From Apostichopus japonicus (lineage: Eukaryota > Echinodermata > Holothuroidea > Aspidochirotida > Stichopodidae): a stretch of 64,000 bases of DNA. Location of the stretch: contig NC_092564.1 of NCBI RefSeq assembly GCF_037975245.1, positions 6,765,984 through 6,829,983 of the forward strand, written 5' to 3'. The position numbers and the translations under genes are program-made. Shown one piece after another: positions 1 through 15,020 of this stretch (the first letter of the stretch is position 1; each line of letters starts with the position of its first letter). A model generated the notes under the pieces. It had not been told where the DNA came from and made no database searches. It saw only the letters and a program-made list of their open reading frames with translations.

Positions 1-1400
1 TTGATTATTTATAAAGAGAATAATATATATTTTCCTCATCTTTTAATATTTGTTTTGAAACAGTCTAGTGGTGAAAACTTTTTTTTTTATCAAATGGTAA
101 ACCTTTCCACTGGTGACTTCCTGTATATGACAGATGGGTTAATTTAATAAAATGCCTCGTAACTAATATCACGTGATTGAAGACATAACAACATATATAT
201 TTTACTTCCTGTTCTACAGTGTTATCATTCTATTCGAAATAAATGCTAGAAAAAAAACGCATATTGGACATAAAATTTCTGACTTATTTACCGATAAAGA
301 AAGCTCACTGACCGACCATCATGTCCAGTTTCAATCTTTGATAGCTTGTGTGAAATAATATTGATCTCCATTTATTAAAATGTTTCTTAGTCGTTCCCGA
401 CCGCCAGAATATCAAAACAAACAAGTTGTGATGGCAACATAGGTGATCACAATAAAGTTTGAGAATTTCTCTGTTTGTTTTTTTAGTTTGAACGCATCGG
501 TTTATTTGTGTTTATCTGTTTGTCTGTTTGTTCGACTATGTATACGATTGTTGTTTTCAGTTGGTAGTATGTTCCTAGACTCTCTCGTCGTTATACAACT
601 GTAAACATATGTGTTTATTCACTAATATGTAACATTGTCTATACATTAAAGTATACTTTAGTTACACGATGTAGTACAATTCCTTGTCAGTGACCACTTT
701 TCAAAGGGTTTCATATAACTGGTTTCGTTGGCTCTTATTGTCAATGTTTTTGTCTGACATTCTACCGAGTAAACATATCATATTTACATTATATATATTA
801 CATATCATACTTAGTTACTTACACCAATTGATATCAAAATGTCAGAGGTTTCCTTTCTTTATTTATGTATTTTTTATCATGCTCATATAAATGTAATCAC
901 ATGTATAAATAAACCGGCACCTTCTGTTTACTAGACAGATTTTCCCAGTTTGCTTTATATTTACTTAATTCTATGAAATTAAGTAATTCTTCTTTTTTCT
1001 CACTTGATTTTTTCTTACTTTTGACTTTTTGTTTCTGATTTTGTTAATGATCATTGAGATACGTAAAATTAGACATTTTTCTATCATCAAATGCTTATTA
1101 TTTTAAGTGTGTTGGAGAAGTTTGCAACTGATATATAGATTTATATCAAACAACAAAACGAACAGAGGTATAATGTGACATGAAAAAATGAATGTGTCCC
1201 TCCAAGCTAACTTTATATCCATTTTTCATATTGTTCTACACATGACAATGGTATTGTTCTACCATGACACTTGGAGAAGAGGGGTAACAGAGGGGAGGGG
1301 GTGGGGAAACATCTTTCTCTTTTGTGTTCACCCTACTCATTAACCTGTCTGTATTCTGTATATGCATGTTTTTGTCCCTTCTGTTACTGTTACTTGTCAT

Positions 1401-1507
1401 TTAGCCCCTGAAGATGATCCTGCTAGGATCAAAACGTCAGGCTAACTTACTTTTACACATTCTCCTACACAGGCTCTCTAGTGGATAAGCAGTTTGCTAA
1501 CAGTTTT
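1401..1507 (+). repeat. dispersed repeat, copy 1 (retroelement-end-like, hammerhead-like fold)
   Basis: About 105 bp shared with the minus strand of 29994-30100, including the block TCTCCTACACAGGCTCTCTA and the hairpin GATCC-TGCTA-GGATC followed by AAAACGTC. The first 45 bases can be drawn as three elements: TTAGCC (1401-1406) pairing with GGCTAA (1440-1445), CTGAAGA (1408-1414), and TGATCC/GGATCA closing a five-base loop. Similar motifs with GAAACGTC occur at the ends of some retroelements, Penelope-like elements among them; that family assignment is inference. No reverse transcriptase frame is adjacent. Confidence 0.7.
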
Positions 1508-3795
1508 GTTTGATTTTGCTATACCATGAAGTTTAAAGAAAAACAACTAAAAACGAAAATATTTATTTGATTGCATAGTCGCTTGGTAATGGCGAATTAA
1601 AGGAATATCTTACAATTTGCTTTAATGTTAATTTCATTGATTAATATATTATTATTGATATTTTATTTTTTATTTATCTTCCTAAATACAGTTGGAAGGA
1701 GACTGTACTTTTACTGAATGCGCCATTTTTTCTTCATAGTTAACATTTTTTTTTATGCATTTCTGTCGGTTTCATGGGGAGGGGGTGAGTCAGAAAATTG
1801 TAATGTAGTAACTGGTTTTCAAAAGACAAATTTATCAACTTACTACTACTACTAACTGGTTTTCATGCAAGATAGTGTTTATCAAAAAAGGCACTATTTA
1901 TTCCTAGTTTAATAGTTTTCGTTAAATCAAATTAATACAACTGTGATCGCTTTTAAGGATAACCTGTGTTTTTTTTAACGTTTAATATGAATATATTACT
2001 TTCCATGAAAGCTTTACCGTTGAACCAAATCTTAAACCAGATTTAGTAGTATATTTTAGAATTTAAGTATTTTTTGTTTCACTCCAAGTAGGCAGAACGC
2101 TTAAGTTTTTTGTTTGTTTGTTTTACTGTTTTTAACCATATTTTATCAAATATACAAGAAGTTTACGTGTTTACAAATCAGTATTTATTCATTCTGTATT
2201 TGTATTTAAGTGAAACATTTTAAAAACGTTTGAACTGGCTAAATGAAAGCAGAATCTGCAAAAAATATATATAACAAGAAACGTGCTAAATATTCATATT
2301 TCAGTGTAAGAGCGGTAGAAATGGAGTATTTATTTGAACTTATTTTAATAAGACATTTCTACGCTTTCTGGTAATATTGCTGTAAAAACAACGAACAGTC
2401 GTGAATTCTGCCATAAAAAGAGTAACAAGTATACAATAAAACAACTTGGACCAAAAAACAAATAATGTTTCTCTTTCCAGTATTTTGTCAGGAATTTTAT
2501 AAAAAAATTGCTTTGAATTGATAAGTAACCTATTAGATGTAATAATGGTTTAAATATAATCAAGGTCTTAAAAATATGTGATTTCTAAAAAGTCTGTTAT
2601 CCATATTTTATCCATTTCCATGGAATTTTGATGAGACAAGTATTTTTCATTTTTCAACCAGAAAACGATGATTCAATCGAGTAAACAAATATTAGGGTTC
2701 TTTCTTGTTTCATAAATATTTTGCTGATGGGAGGTCTATGATAATACCTGAATAATAACCGAATAAATTGATGACGGAAAGGTCAAAGGGTCACAATTTT
2801 CATCAAAAACAATTGACGAAACGATACTTAGGATGTCTGATTCGATCTCGTCTTATCACTAAACTTGATTCCCTTTAGAACACTCAAGTGGTAACTTTTT
2901 TTTTCTTGCTATTTCCTTTAAAAAAACACGTTTTCTTTACTAATATACATAAAAAGAGATATTCTATTAAAATCGGTGTGTTCTACAAGGTTGACCACCT
3001 TCAAACCTGCCAACAAAGTCTAAAGACCGTCCCATTGCGATCATAAGAGTAACAGGTGGAAATATAGAAAAATATAAGAAATTATTCAAAATTTATTACC
3101 TCAACTTTTTAGTGAAGGTTTTTATACTTCAATTTCGCCTTGAACTTATATACTTTATTTTTATATCTCTCTTTTGTTTCTTCATATTTTTTTTTCCTTT
3201 TTAATGTTCACTTTTCTTCACGGGTATATGCATAACGTCGTATAAAAAGAACAACAATAAGACGTTAAGATGAACCGAATGGTATATTTATTAATCATCT
3301 GTTTGTTTGTTTTATTTAGGAAACCAAAATTGAGGGAAAGTATGTGTTTTATCGTTATTCTCATGTTACGAATATGATTCATTTTTTTGATGTTTATGAT
3401 GGGAAGTAAACGTTAAACAAAAAGAAGAAGAACAGAACTTAAAACAAAATTTTGAATAAATATACACATATCTCAAATTACAGAAGAACTTGAAATTTCG
3501 ATCGCCGAAATTAAATAATAATTGAAATTTGGTTTGAAATGTCATCGCCTTGTAAATCGTGTCCGTTGTTGATTTTCTTACGAGGTATCTGATTGGTCCA
3601 TTATTGACTGTTGATTTTTTGGCTACTTATTAAAAAGCGAATGTTCTCAACAATAGGTGTAAATGTATATTTACAAAAGGTATTTGTTTACAACACAATG
3701 GTAATTGGTTAATTATTGAAAGTTAATGTAGTTTTTCTGTTAATGTGCTAAAACAGCTCAGAAAGCTTAGACAGTGACGTGTGAATAACAATTTA

Positions 3796-3807
3796 TGCGC
3801 ATGCGCT
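3796..3807. promoter_or_regulatory. NRF-1-like palindrome
   Basis: TGCGCATGCGCT matches the YGCGCAYGCGCR core except at the last base. No gene or other promoter mark is adjacent, so function is doubtful. Confidence 0.3.
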
Positions 3808-5040
3808 CTACCAAGTGCTATATTAGCTAGAACAACCACTAGTGTTCTGTTAACTATTTATCGTACCAGTTTGTTTTTCTAATGGTCGTCAGAAACCACA
3901 GAAAGTTACAAAGAGGAACAAGGAGGTTAATTTACAAGCAGTTATTGTTTTAATTGTAGTAAATTTTCAATCATACTAAAATCCACACACAAAAAACGCT
4001 GTCCATTTGCGGGGAGTTGTTCATTTCGACACTATCCTATAACGTTTTAAATAACTACATAAATAAAAGTGCAGTTGTTTAGTTTTCATTTTTCAAAGTT
4101 CATTTCTGAAAAGTTCACCAAGTTTGAAAGAATTTTTGCCCTGCGTCTTGCGTGTACTGACGCATTAATATGAAGGAAAACTCAAATTTCTGGGCGACGA
4201 AAAGTTTAGAATCAAGGGATATCGTTATGACTCAATATGCGTAATGTTTATTTGACGTCAAAGATCTACAAAATATTGCATGATTTTGGCCAATTACAAT
4301 TTGATTTTATAGTAATATTCTTGCTTTTAAACAAAAGTTCAGGGAAAGTTTGAGATGGAACGTAAATAGCTGCTCTGACCTAAACATATAGATTGTACAC
4401 CTAAGTTTATGGTAGAGCATTGCAGTACTCTTATGTCATAATGTCATGGGTTCAACTTATCTTCTTTGGTAAAAAAAAGTGAAACAGTTTTTAGTTACAA
4501 AAATATTTCCCCTACTTGATAAGCTGATTACATTACTCTAGAAGTGATAAATGTTTGATTATTTTCCATCAATTTTATTAACTTTTATCCAATGTACAAT
4601 TTCGAACTGTTTTTCTATGAGTTCCCAAGTATGCTTTCATTTCATTCTTAATTAGTTTATACTATTCAATTAATCAAAATTGAATCTTAAAATAATGAAC
4701 AAAGACTTCTAGTTTTTAGATTTAATGTTTGTTTTTGGTTTTGAGTAAGTAATTAACAGTAACCGTATCGAAGATACATGCATAGATCATAAATGTATAA
4801 AATTTTGAAATTGGTTGCATATAACAAATATTTCTTGACTAAATAATTTTCTTCTGTGTGGAACAAACCTTCGTTTTTTCAATTAAACTATTATTGCTCA
4901 ATGACAATCCAGTTGTTGGAAAAATATTGATTTACTCAAAACTTGCAAAATGTCTAGTTTAAAGGCACACAACAACACAAACAAGAACAATCACACAAGA
5001 AAAAATATGATCATTTAGTGGCTAGTGCACAAAATATTAT

Positions 5041-5209
5041 ACAAATAATGAATGGTTTCCATTCGTGCAATAGTGCAAATATTTCATGAGTTGAAAGATG
5101 GAATTTGTTCCATTCAACGAGGCGCAGCCGAGTTGAATGGAACAAATTACATCTTTCAACTCATGAAATATTTGCACTATTGCACGAATGGAAACCATTC
5201 ATTATTTGT
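5041..5209. repeat. near-perfect inverted repeat (foldback hairpin, 78-bp arms)
   Basis: Arms 5041-5118 and 5132-5209 are reverse complements with one mismatch, around a 13-bp GC-rich spacer (GAGGCGCAGCCGA). It would form a very long hairpin. This is typical of a foldback-type MITE or a recently formed palindrome. The open frame that begins inside it at 5105 is a by-product of the inverted sequence, not a gene. Confidence 0.9.
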
Positions 5210-8200
5210 TTTGTACAACAAATTATATTAAGATGGGTAAAATGCACTCATGCAACAGATTGTTTTGAACAGACAGGTTTCTCTGCTCTCTTACCATTGA
5301 AAAAAGTGCTACCAAAAAAGTATAACCCATGGTTCTATTTCATAGAGTGGAATAGAGCGGATTGTGCATGCAATCAACGAGCAATTGACCAATCAAATGA
5401 CCAGAATACAATTAGGTGTTGTATAGTATAATATATGTCCTTTGACATCGACCGGGGTACGAATAAATAAGCAATGATGACGTGATTAAAAGAAAATAAG
5501 AATTTAAGAAATTCAAAGAGTAAAGAAGAAATCTATTACCTTGGATGTTAAATTCAGAAGTAAGAAAATGAAAATAATAGGTTGAAAGATATCGATTTAG
5601 CCCAATTACTTTGCTGTCACTTATGTTTAAAATTTGAATATGAAATAATATGCATATGTTTCAAAGGACAACTACGTCTGGGAATTATACAAAATGACAT
5701 TTCTCTCCCTAAAACGTCAATATTGGTTTAATCAAAACTCGAAAATATATTATTTCGAGAGCTGGTGAAGTCAGTAAAGTTTGTTTAGTTAGTTCGTGAA
5801 CCTGAATAATCTCTTTAACATTATTCTACTTTCTTCTTAAAGTTACAGTGAGGAAAGTTATATTTGGCATGATAGGGTAGAGCTAATAACAGTATACACA
5901 CAGGGAGTAAGTACATTTGATTAATCCTACATTTAGGACCACAGTTTGTATTGAATTGAATTTACACACAACCTGATTGTTCCATAAAGGAAAAGACAGG
6001 AAATAAAAGACAGGAAATATCATGTACCTGAAGTCATACCTTTATACAAAGCATGCTACTTGAAATCATGAAATCAAAACAGCGAACGATAAATCAGGCA
6101 TCAGGTTTGAAAATTAAAATCAAGTTTGCATATACAAATTTGTCAGCCAAAAGCTTGTTTGATTAAATCTTAAAGAAATTGTTAGTACCCATAAAATAGA
6201 AATATCGGATGGATAATATATTTATTTTATATTTGATATCTAAATTAAATTTGTAATAACATAAATAACCAAATATCGATAGCTCGAACTCATGAAAGCT
6301 ATTGAATTCATACGTATCACGGAATCATTAAGTCACTATTTTACATTGTATAATACATAATAATATTTCAGAATTATAACTCGTCTTGTTTCAATATCTT
6401 ACCAATGTTTTCATTCAGATTGTTTTGCAGGCGCGCACGAGGTTTTGACGCAAACATATTTGCCCTTAACCAAAAAGGATGTAGTCTTGTAATACTATGT
6501 TATATTTCCCCTATCACAAAAACTAAAAAGACTAAAAAAATATCAAGAAACAAGATAAAAAAAACACTGTAAAATATTTTGACCTTCACTTCTATGGATC
6601 ATTTTAACTTTCTGAAAAACTTGAATTATTATTACGTGAGTAATAATAAAAAAATCGAACAAACGTTGATTGTGCATCAAGTTTAATTGAAGTGAAGTAA
6701 CTATGATGTGTTTTCTTAAAGAATGCACCAACACCATCGGTTAGTCACCCTATAGGAAAGTGCGTGACAATTCCGTTAGCACCGACACGCTAACCACAAT
6801 GTCACGTCGAATTTTATTGAACTGATCGTTGTCCGACGCCTTTAAAATTATTAAATCTCTTTTCATTTAGTTTTTTTGTGTCATATATTGTACTTTCTTT
6901 TAAAAAATAGTGGCATTAGCATGATTTCTGAAAAATGAAAAGAAAATTTTCATTACTCAAAGGGATGAAAAATTCCCGACTGTTGGCATTTCAAGGTTAG
7001 AGGTGACGAGCATTGCGTCGCATGTGAGTATCAGGTACCGAATTGGTTAATTTAGCACACACAAAAATATTGGTTGGTAAATGTATTAGCCGCTAAAAAA
7101 AAACTTGCAACGGAAATTGGCAAAAATTAAATTAAATCCCGAAAATTACAGGTCGACGACTTTATTTTCCTACAATTCTATAAATATTATTTTGACTTCG
7201 ATTTTTTTTTTGTTATTATTATTATTACTAACATTATTATTTTTTGTTAACAGTGAGGGACAATCATTTCTCATTATGTACATTGTACATGGATTGAGAA
7301 AATTTCTTTTTCAATTTTATTTCTGCATATGGCATTTTGTAAATACATGTATAGACTGATTGAAATGTGAATATTGTACATTGTCAAGAGTCTGCACAGA
7401 AACCCATTATCTGTAAAGTAAAAACCTACCTCTAATTTGCATATAACTATCGGGCGAAAGTTGCTATCGTTAGTAACTATGTAAAGGTAAGTTTCGGCCA
7501 TTGGCCATTGGCTGTAGTAACATGTGTATGTATAATGGAACTGGAAATTCTGTTGTTGCTATTATGCAGCGAAACAACACCAACAAATGAATAAACAAGG
7601 TCTGATGAATTGCTTCGCGAAGGAGATTACAGTGTCCAAAAGTTGTCACAGATTCCCTAACATGCATTCTAATCACTATTGCGTACCGCAACTATTAAGC
7701 ATCTTGTGCACATACTGCCTATCTTGTAATGTAGTGAGATGTAGCGCAACTACTCCACACACAATTTAAGTACAGATAAATGTGCATGTATTATATACAT
7801 ACGTCATATTCATTGAGAATGCAGCAGAACAATATTTTATCGTTATAAACTAAATAGCTTTGTTCATTTCTATGTTTTTAGAAACAACGGGTGTTTGACT
7901 GACAATTAAAGCGATATGATGTATTCTTACATCGGTTGACCATACAATATAAACAATAAACATGTAACATTAGCATAAAGAAATTCAAATAGTTTACATA
8001 ATTTCTCATATAGGCATATGTATTAATTTTATAACAGATATCGTCTCATATCGATTTATAGAAAATCGGTCGACATATCGTTATTTTATCAGCATCATAT
8101 GTATCAGTATGTCACAATTTTCGATATGACATCACCAGTGACGTCATTAAACAACGGCTTATACGATATATATGCACTTGTTCGTATGACCACGTATCCA

Positions 8201-11200
8201 CAAAATAAGTAAATACACTAAGTTATGGACAGTCGCCATTTGTACTAAAGTCTGTATAAGCAAAAAATAATTTAATAAAAGTGAGAATAGATTACTGATA
8301 CAGGATATTGTGGAAATTCAAAATATCCTATAACGACCAAACATGGTCACCTATATTGAACATTTGAGACTTTTGATATTGTCACTCTCAGACAAGTTTT
8401 GTCTCCCTTATCATTAAACGGCTACCTTCTTCTTACTTAATAGCAAGGAATCTGTCAGAATATACTTGGAAAACTTGGGAAATAGTCGTAATTATTTGCC
8501 AAAAAATTAAGACATAATTAAGATCACCTCATGCAGACCAAAGAAACAATTTGTTTTTGTCGATTCGTTTGTGCAATGGAGCTTTCGGATTAACCTTCGG
8601 CTTTTGTCGCTAAATGCACTTTCACATACTGCTTATAGGTATATCTGTTTTTTCTTAATATCTTGTCTGTTGGGAAAACGATCAGAGCACTATTTCGGAT
8701 GTTTAGCACTCGGTGTCGTTGTGAAATTGGAACCTACTACAGTTGCCCTTTTACCCATTCAATCTTTGTGAATAAAACAACCCTTTAGCCTCTTCGAGTA
8801 ATTGCAGACGGGGAGATTTTAATGGCCTCAAATCTTTGGGGTTTAATTTACGAAGCAACCTGAATGGTAATGAACCGACGTGGGAGTCGTTACATTATCC
8901 ACGTTTACATGCATTAGGTCTGAATCTGTCAGTGTACACAAGATGACAGAATTAATCTAGCTTATCGAAAATGCTATACACTTGAACTAGGAAAAACAAC
9001 AGTGTGTGTAGGAGCTTGACAAAAACTATGAATCATTTAAATACTAATAAACACATACATATACAACTTAGAATGAATTATATGCAAGACCTTAAATATA
9101 ACTTCTTCTTCTTTTATTCTTTTTTTGCGTGGGGGGGGGTGGCATTAATTTTCGATTATTGATTATCAAAATAATATCGATATATCGCAAAACCCAAAGT
9201 TAATTATCGTTATGGAACAAAATCAAAAAGATTTAGTTTTGTTGGACCTTTTCAGACAAGAATCAAATGTTATGCTGATAACGTAGAATAAACGATTTCG
9301 TTTTTTTGGCAAGAAATTATTTTAAGAGACGGTTTGTGAACTTCAGTGTTAATGGAAATATGAACTTTTGCGTTACAAATCTTGCTATGATATATATTAA
9401 GAATATTAGTTTCGAGGGAAAAAAGGAACTTTTCTGTATATTACTATACTACTTACTGTCAGAATGGTACGGAATTTAAAGCAATCGTTAGAATTTTATT
9501 CAGAGAGAAACAGGCGGAAAATGCAAATACACAGTTACCATAGTAATATCAAACGACAACATGTATTTTCTATCTGTTCACGGGAAGTTTTGGAAATAGT
9601 AATCATAACTTTAAAACAATGGAGACATTAGAGTGTATCATTATTTTTTAGGTTGTATTGGGAGATGATCAAATTAAAACGAGTTTGCTTTTATACTTTT
9701 TCTCATTTGAAAAACATCTCAGTTAAAACAGACAGATAATGATTTCGTTCACTGCAGATTCTACTTTAGCGCTTATAACAGAAAAGAAAAACAATATGTA
9801 AAACAGGGTTATGTCATTAAAATTTGGGAAGAAAACCGTGAATTATTAATTCAAATGTAAGACAAAAATTAATGTCATGAACATACTCCGAATGTTACAT
9901 ATTTTTAATCCATTGAAAAATGTTGGAATTTTTTTGGGGAAAGTGAAAATGGTAACCATAATTAGCATTCACTGGTTTGCACTGTCTGCCAAAACTTAAA
10001 ACACAAATTTTCCACTTGTCTCATTGATTATGTCATTTTGACGTCATATTTTTAGATTAGTATATAGTTACAACTAAGTTATCTGTTCTGTTGTTGCTAA
10101 GTTTCTCAAAGTTGACCTTGAAATATTATTTCTTAATGCTTCTTCTTCATTTTAACCTCTTCTCTTCTTTTTTTGCGAATTGAATTTTACTTTTTATTCT
10201 TTAGTTCATTCTCTTGAATTGCACGGACACCATTTGTAGTTTGTCCATACCCTTGTTTTATCATTTAAGCAAGCATTGTCACCTCGAGTTTACGATGATT
10301 TGTTCAAAGAGAAAATAGAAAGACAAAAGACAAAATTTAAAATCATTAAGAGAACAATATTTTTGTACAAAAATTGCCGAGTGCATATAAGGCTGATTTA
10401 CAATATTTAATCTGTAGCAATTGCTTCGTTTTCTTGATATGTGAATAATCTCCTGGGATTCAACCTCACTATCAGGCTTTGAAAAAAAAAAATAGGATAC
10501 CTTCCTAGAAGTGTATGTCGCTTTATCTTGTATGTGAATTATCGAATGTCTATTCACAATACAATATGGCATAGATCACAAGTTCACGAAGCACATGGCG
10601 TCTTTTTATAATTGATTTTTATCAATATTCCAATTCCCTTAACAGACCGAAAAGTATCATAAATAGAGCCAGACGGGATATTTAGCAACTCCTTTGAATG
10701 GACGTATAACCTCTCACTATATACCGTCTTAACGAAATCGGATATCGGAAGTTTGAATTTTAAGTAGCAGAATACATGAAGCGCAATTAACTAAATCTAT
10801 CCTTTGGGAAAATAACTTTAGAAAAAAGGGAATCGGATTTATATTTGGCTATTTTCTTTTTGTATTTTCTTTTAAGTAACCTTTGATTCAGATTTTTCTT
10901 TGCGTCTGATATTATGCATGATAATGGATCTCTCTCTAATACTAACCTATAAAATGTTAAATTACATTAACGACTGTCGTGGTGTTTTGAAGTTATTTAC
11001 CGCCCTCCGCGGTTCTACTTCAGTAAAAAGTGAACTTAAACGTATTTTAAGTTACAGATTTTGGTTTAATCGATCTATCGATTAGATCAATCTTTTCCTT
11101 CATTTTGTTTATTTTATTAATATCTGATCCAATCATATAATAACACTAAAGTTTAATTTTCGACAAATGAAATTTCAAAATCTGATATTTATAATGCCAA

Positions 11201-14200
11201 GTTAGTGCTACTTTGTTAAAAAGTAAACTTTTGAAGGTAGACTCATCTAATCAGGCGATCAATTGATAGACTTGTAATTTCTTCCAACGGTTAAGCTGAA
11301 ATTGAAAGCAATGAAACGAATTTACATATTCAGAGATTTATTACATGTTCGAAGTTTCTTACTTGCCTTAAATTTAAAAAAAAATATAAGTAGTGGATGA
11401 GCATTTTGCTTCAAAAGTTAACGTAAATGTAAAATGAATTTCGTTATGCTAAAGACTATATATGTTGAGATGTTCTTACAACTTTTCAGCAATAACCTGT
11501 CATTTTTTCTGAACATTCGTGACACACGTTTTAGTTTAACATATTCTTTTTTAACTCATTGAGTTGGAATTCTTGTCATTTACAAAAGTTTCCAAAAACT
11601 TACGATAAATATTGCTTTTAAGATTAACAGATATATCTTAATTTGCACTCATACGTTATAATCACAAAAAATAAATATACACGTTGTATAGTTTAAAAAG
11701 AAACCATTTGATTATTTATTCTTCTGAACTAAACGTTATCTCTGTCACGTGATCAAATTACCATTCCAAATCAAAAAGAAGGCAAATGCCAAGGTTAGCT
11801 GTATCAGTGTTTTGTTTAAACATTTATATCATTAGTGTTGATACAATTCTGTGTATAAAGCTCAGCCTGTCACGTTCGCAACAATATCTCTACACACTAT
11901 ATGAGAGTCTTTTTATATTCACTGATTTAATGCTCCTCCTTGCAGGAAAAACAAACAAAATACTAATTAACAGAGAGAACAAATCTAGTTAATGAACTGT
12001 TCTATTTAGAAACAATATCATTAAAAACTTAAATAAATTCAATTTAGACTAATCCATCAATAAATTGTATAAGTAAAATATAAAGTATATAAACAAATTA
12101 TCACTATATGTATAGACCTGGTTCAATTCTACACTGCGCAATCACGTCTTACGTAAAACGTCACATATCTAACAGATGGAATTAAGTAATTATGTCTTAG
12201 CTGACAGTTTTATTGTTTTAAAAAGTATAACCACCATAGCCAAGATATAATATAGTCCCAAGTCTTTTGTTTGTAGTATTTAAATGTGTTTAAGTCATTT
12301 TGCATATCTATATTCATACGTGGCTATCATTTTTCACCCACAATTTGTATTGCTAAAATTAACGGTGGAATTATTTTAGAATAACAAAAATACATTATTT
12401 TCTCCTCTTATTTTTGTATTGATATATTTCTTATCATTCTTGTGTCCTTAATAGACAAATATGTTTTCTTGCTATGAAAAAATATATAGCAGAGTTCTGA
12501 ATTTGTTTCTTTAATTCTCTCTCGCTTTTGTTTCCTTACAAACTGAATACTTAACGTTCTCTTATTAAGTTCTCAGTTCGCTAAAGTGTCCCATCCGCTT
12601 TCATCTTATTAGTTGACAGTTGTTGCCATTTTCAGGTGGTTATGTAGCAAATTATCAAACAGATTAAAGTGTAACAATAATATCGTATAAAATATCACTA
12701 TGGTTTTTAACGATGACGTACAGTGAATTAATAAAGAATTTAAACACAGAGTAACCCCTTAAAACAGGCTCCATTGAATTTGACATTAGTTTTTATTCAG
12801 TTATGATAAGTGTTTCTACTTATCATCTCCTCCTGTTTTTTTTTTTTTTCCCCTGACATCTTTGAAATATTAATTCAATGATGAAATTCAATTTAAGACG
12901 TAATATAGAACCATAAAAAATGGGTGTTTGTGTTCTAGTTGATGGGAAGAGATGATATGAGGAGAAGATTCAGAGACCGGGGTTCTCTCTTGCCTCTGTT
13001 TATATTTCGATTTCCATGACCTGTCGTCTCCTCAAGTCCTAAGTAACCATGACTTGCTTTTCGCTAGTGAAAACAAAGACGGAACCACATCAATACCCGA
13101 ATACCGCATCAAACACACACACACACCATTCTCTGTCATAACCGAATGAGGGGAGCCCCTGCCAAACTTTGTGGTCGTCCACATATATACTGTATAGTCT
13201 ATAGTCCCATAAGAATGGGAAAACTATACCCAGCGTGTGAAATCTGTGGTATTCCTTATAAAAAAAAGAGTCCAAAAGAGGGAAGATCAGAAAGAGAAAA
13301 AGAAGACGAAGAAAAAGAAGAAGAAAACCCCGATTCACTACCTCTGTATTTTGACAATTTTTTTTTATGGCTCGTTTTATGTTTCTTAGTCTAAATACAA
13401 GAGCAAGTGAATTATGACAAGGCTAGACAATTCTGAAAGAAGGTTTACTTCCCGTTGTTCATAACTTATGGTCCTGTGAAAAGCACGCTGAAATACAAAG
13501 CTAAAGGTTCTCTCTGGAACAAAAAAACACAAAGAAAGAGAACCAAAAAAAAAAACTAGAACGTATCTAGGTTAATGGGAACTTGAAAATTATTACCAAA
13601 CGATAGCGGAACCGAACAGGGTTTGATGGAATCTCAAAGAGATAAATGGAAGAAGGGCTCTTGAAAAAAAGAACTTGAGCTGTCAACTACATATCCATCC
13701 GGACGATTTCACGAGAAGTTTGTGTTTTTTTGTGAGTTAAGAATCACATAGTGCAGTTCTGATCTACACGAACTTCTAGTCGACATTCAGATGTAAGAGA
13801 AGGGGAGGGGTGGGTACCTAGGAGGGCGCAATTGATGAAAGTTTGTTTTATCGAAATATTTGAGGTTCTAGCCTTAGAGCAAGCAAGTTGAACCCCCCCT
13901 CCCCCTCCCACCACCTTACAATTCTCTGACGTCATAATGAATAGAGGTTTTCAGAAAACGGTACCAATATGAAAATAAAATGAATATGCTATAGTATCCA
14001 GTTCATACTTAAAATGTCAATACGGCCAGGAAAGAATAATGAAACGGAGGATCAAGAATGCCATCAAATTACACTTTCTTTGTTAATTAATCTACTGTTT
14101 TACAGCGAGTGTGATCATTTACTTCGATATAATAATAATTGTCTAAATGGTTACGTTGCATATTTATGCCAAACTAAAGCTAAGAACTCGATAAACCATC

Positions 14201-14639
14201 ATTTCGAATGTACTCAGTATTAACAAATGTTACGATTAAATTTGATCTTTTACATGCAAAATCGTGCTTCAGATAAAGCAAATTTACTGACCAAACTGTA
14301 AAACTTATAATATCAAAATAATCTTACCAATCGGCAAAAGAAATCATGTCACAAACATATAGTTTTAAAAATAATAATAAAATGTATGATGTTACAGAGC
14401 TTGTTTAACTTAGCATATTTATTCAACTCGCGGTTTCATAACTTACGGTAATTCAGTTGTTTAGATGCAAAACCTTTGTTAATAACGAAGATTTGAATTA
14501 GTTTATTTTTTAATTTAGGGCATTGCGCAATAATCTGTGATGTCATACATGAACGACACCAACAACTACTTTTGTATTTCTGAAACGAAATGAAAATCAA
14601 ATGATCATATCACCATAATTGACATATGTAACCGAATTT
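5210..14639. other. gene-free AT-rich sequence
   Basis: Short frames only, none recognisable. Contains a G9 run near 9130, an AC repeat near 13113, and a G-run cluster at 13801-13826 with quadruplex-forming spacing. Nothing else stands out. Confidence 0.7.
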
Positions 14640-14681
14640 TTGTTGTTGTTTTTGTTATTGTTTTTGTTATTGTTGTTGTTA
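14640..14681. repeat. (GTT)n-rich microsatellite
   Basis: Imperfect GTT/TTTGTTATT repeats immediately before a unique stretch that leads to the TA array at 14832. Confidence 0.8.
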
Positions 14682-14830
14682 AGGTAAGTGACGGTCAACA
14701 TTAAACGGTGATTTCATTTGTGAAGGGTCCCTCGTGACATAAAATACATAGAAATAAAACAAAGACAATTTGATGTTTTGTCTTTGTATAATATAACAAG
14801 TTATTGCGAATTTGGTTTTCGAAATAAGAC

Positions 14831-15020
<190 letters not shown>

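Larger units (their letters stand above)
1..5040. other. gene-free AT-rich sequence
   Basis: No coding frame with recognisable content. Apart from the repeat at 1401-1507 and the palindrome at 3796, I see only short A/T runs and scattered weak repeats. Confidence 0.75.

Noticed and set aside
5105-5431. 108-codon plus frame
   Set aside because: It begins inside the 78-bp palindrome, and the remainder shows no recognisable domain.
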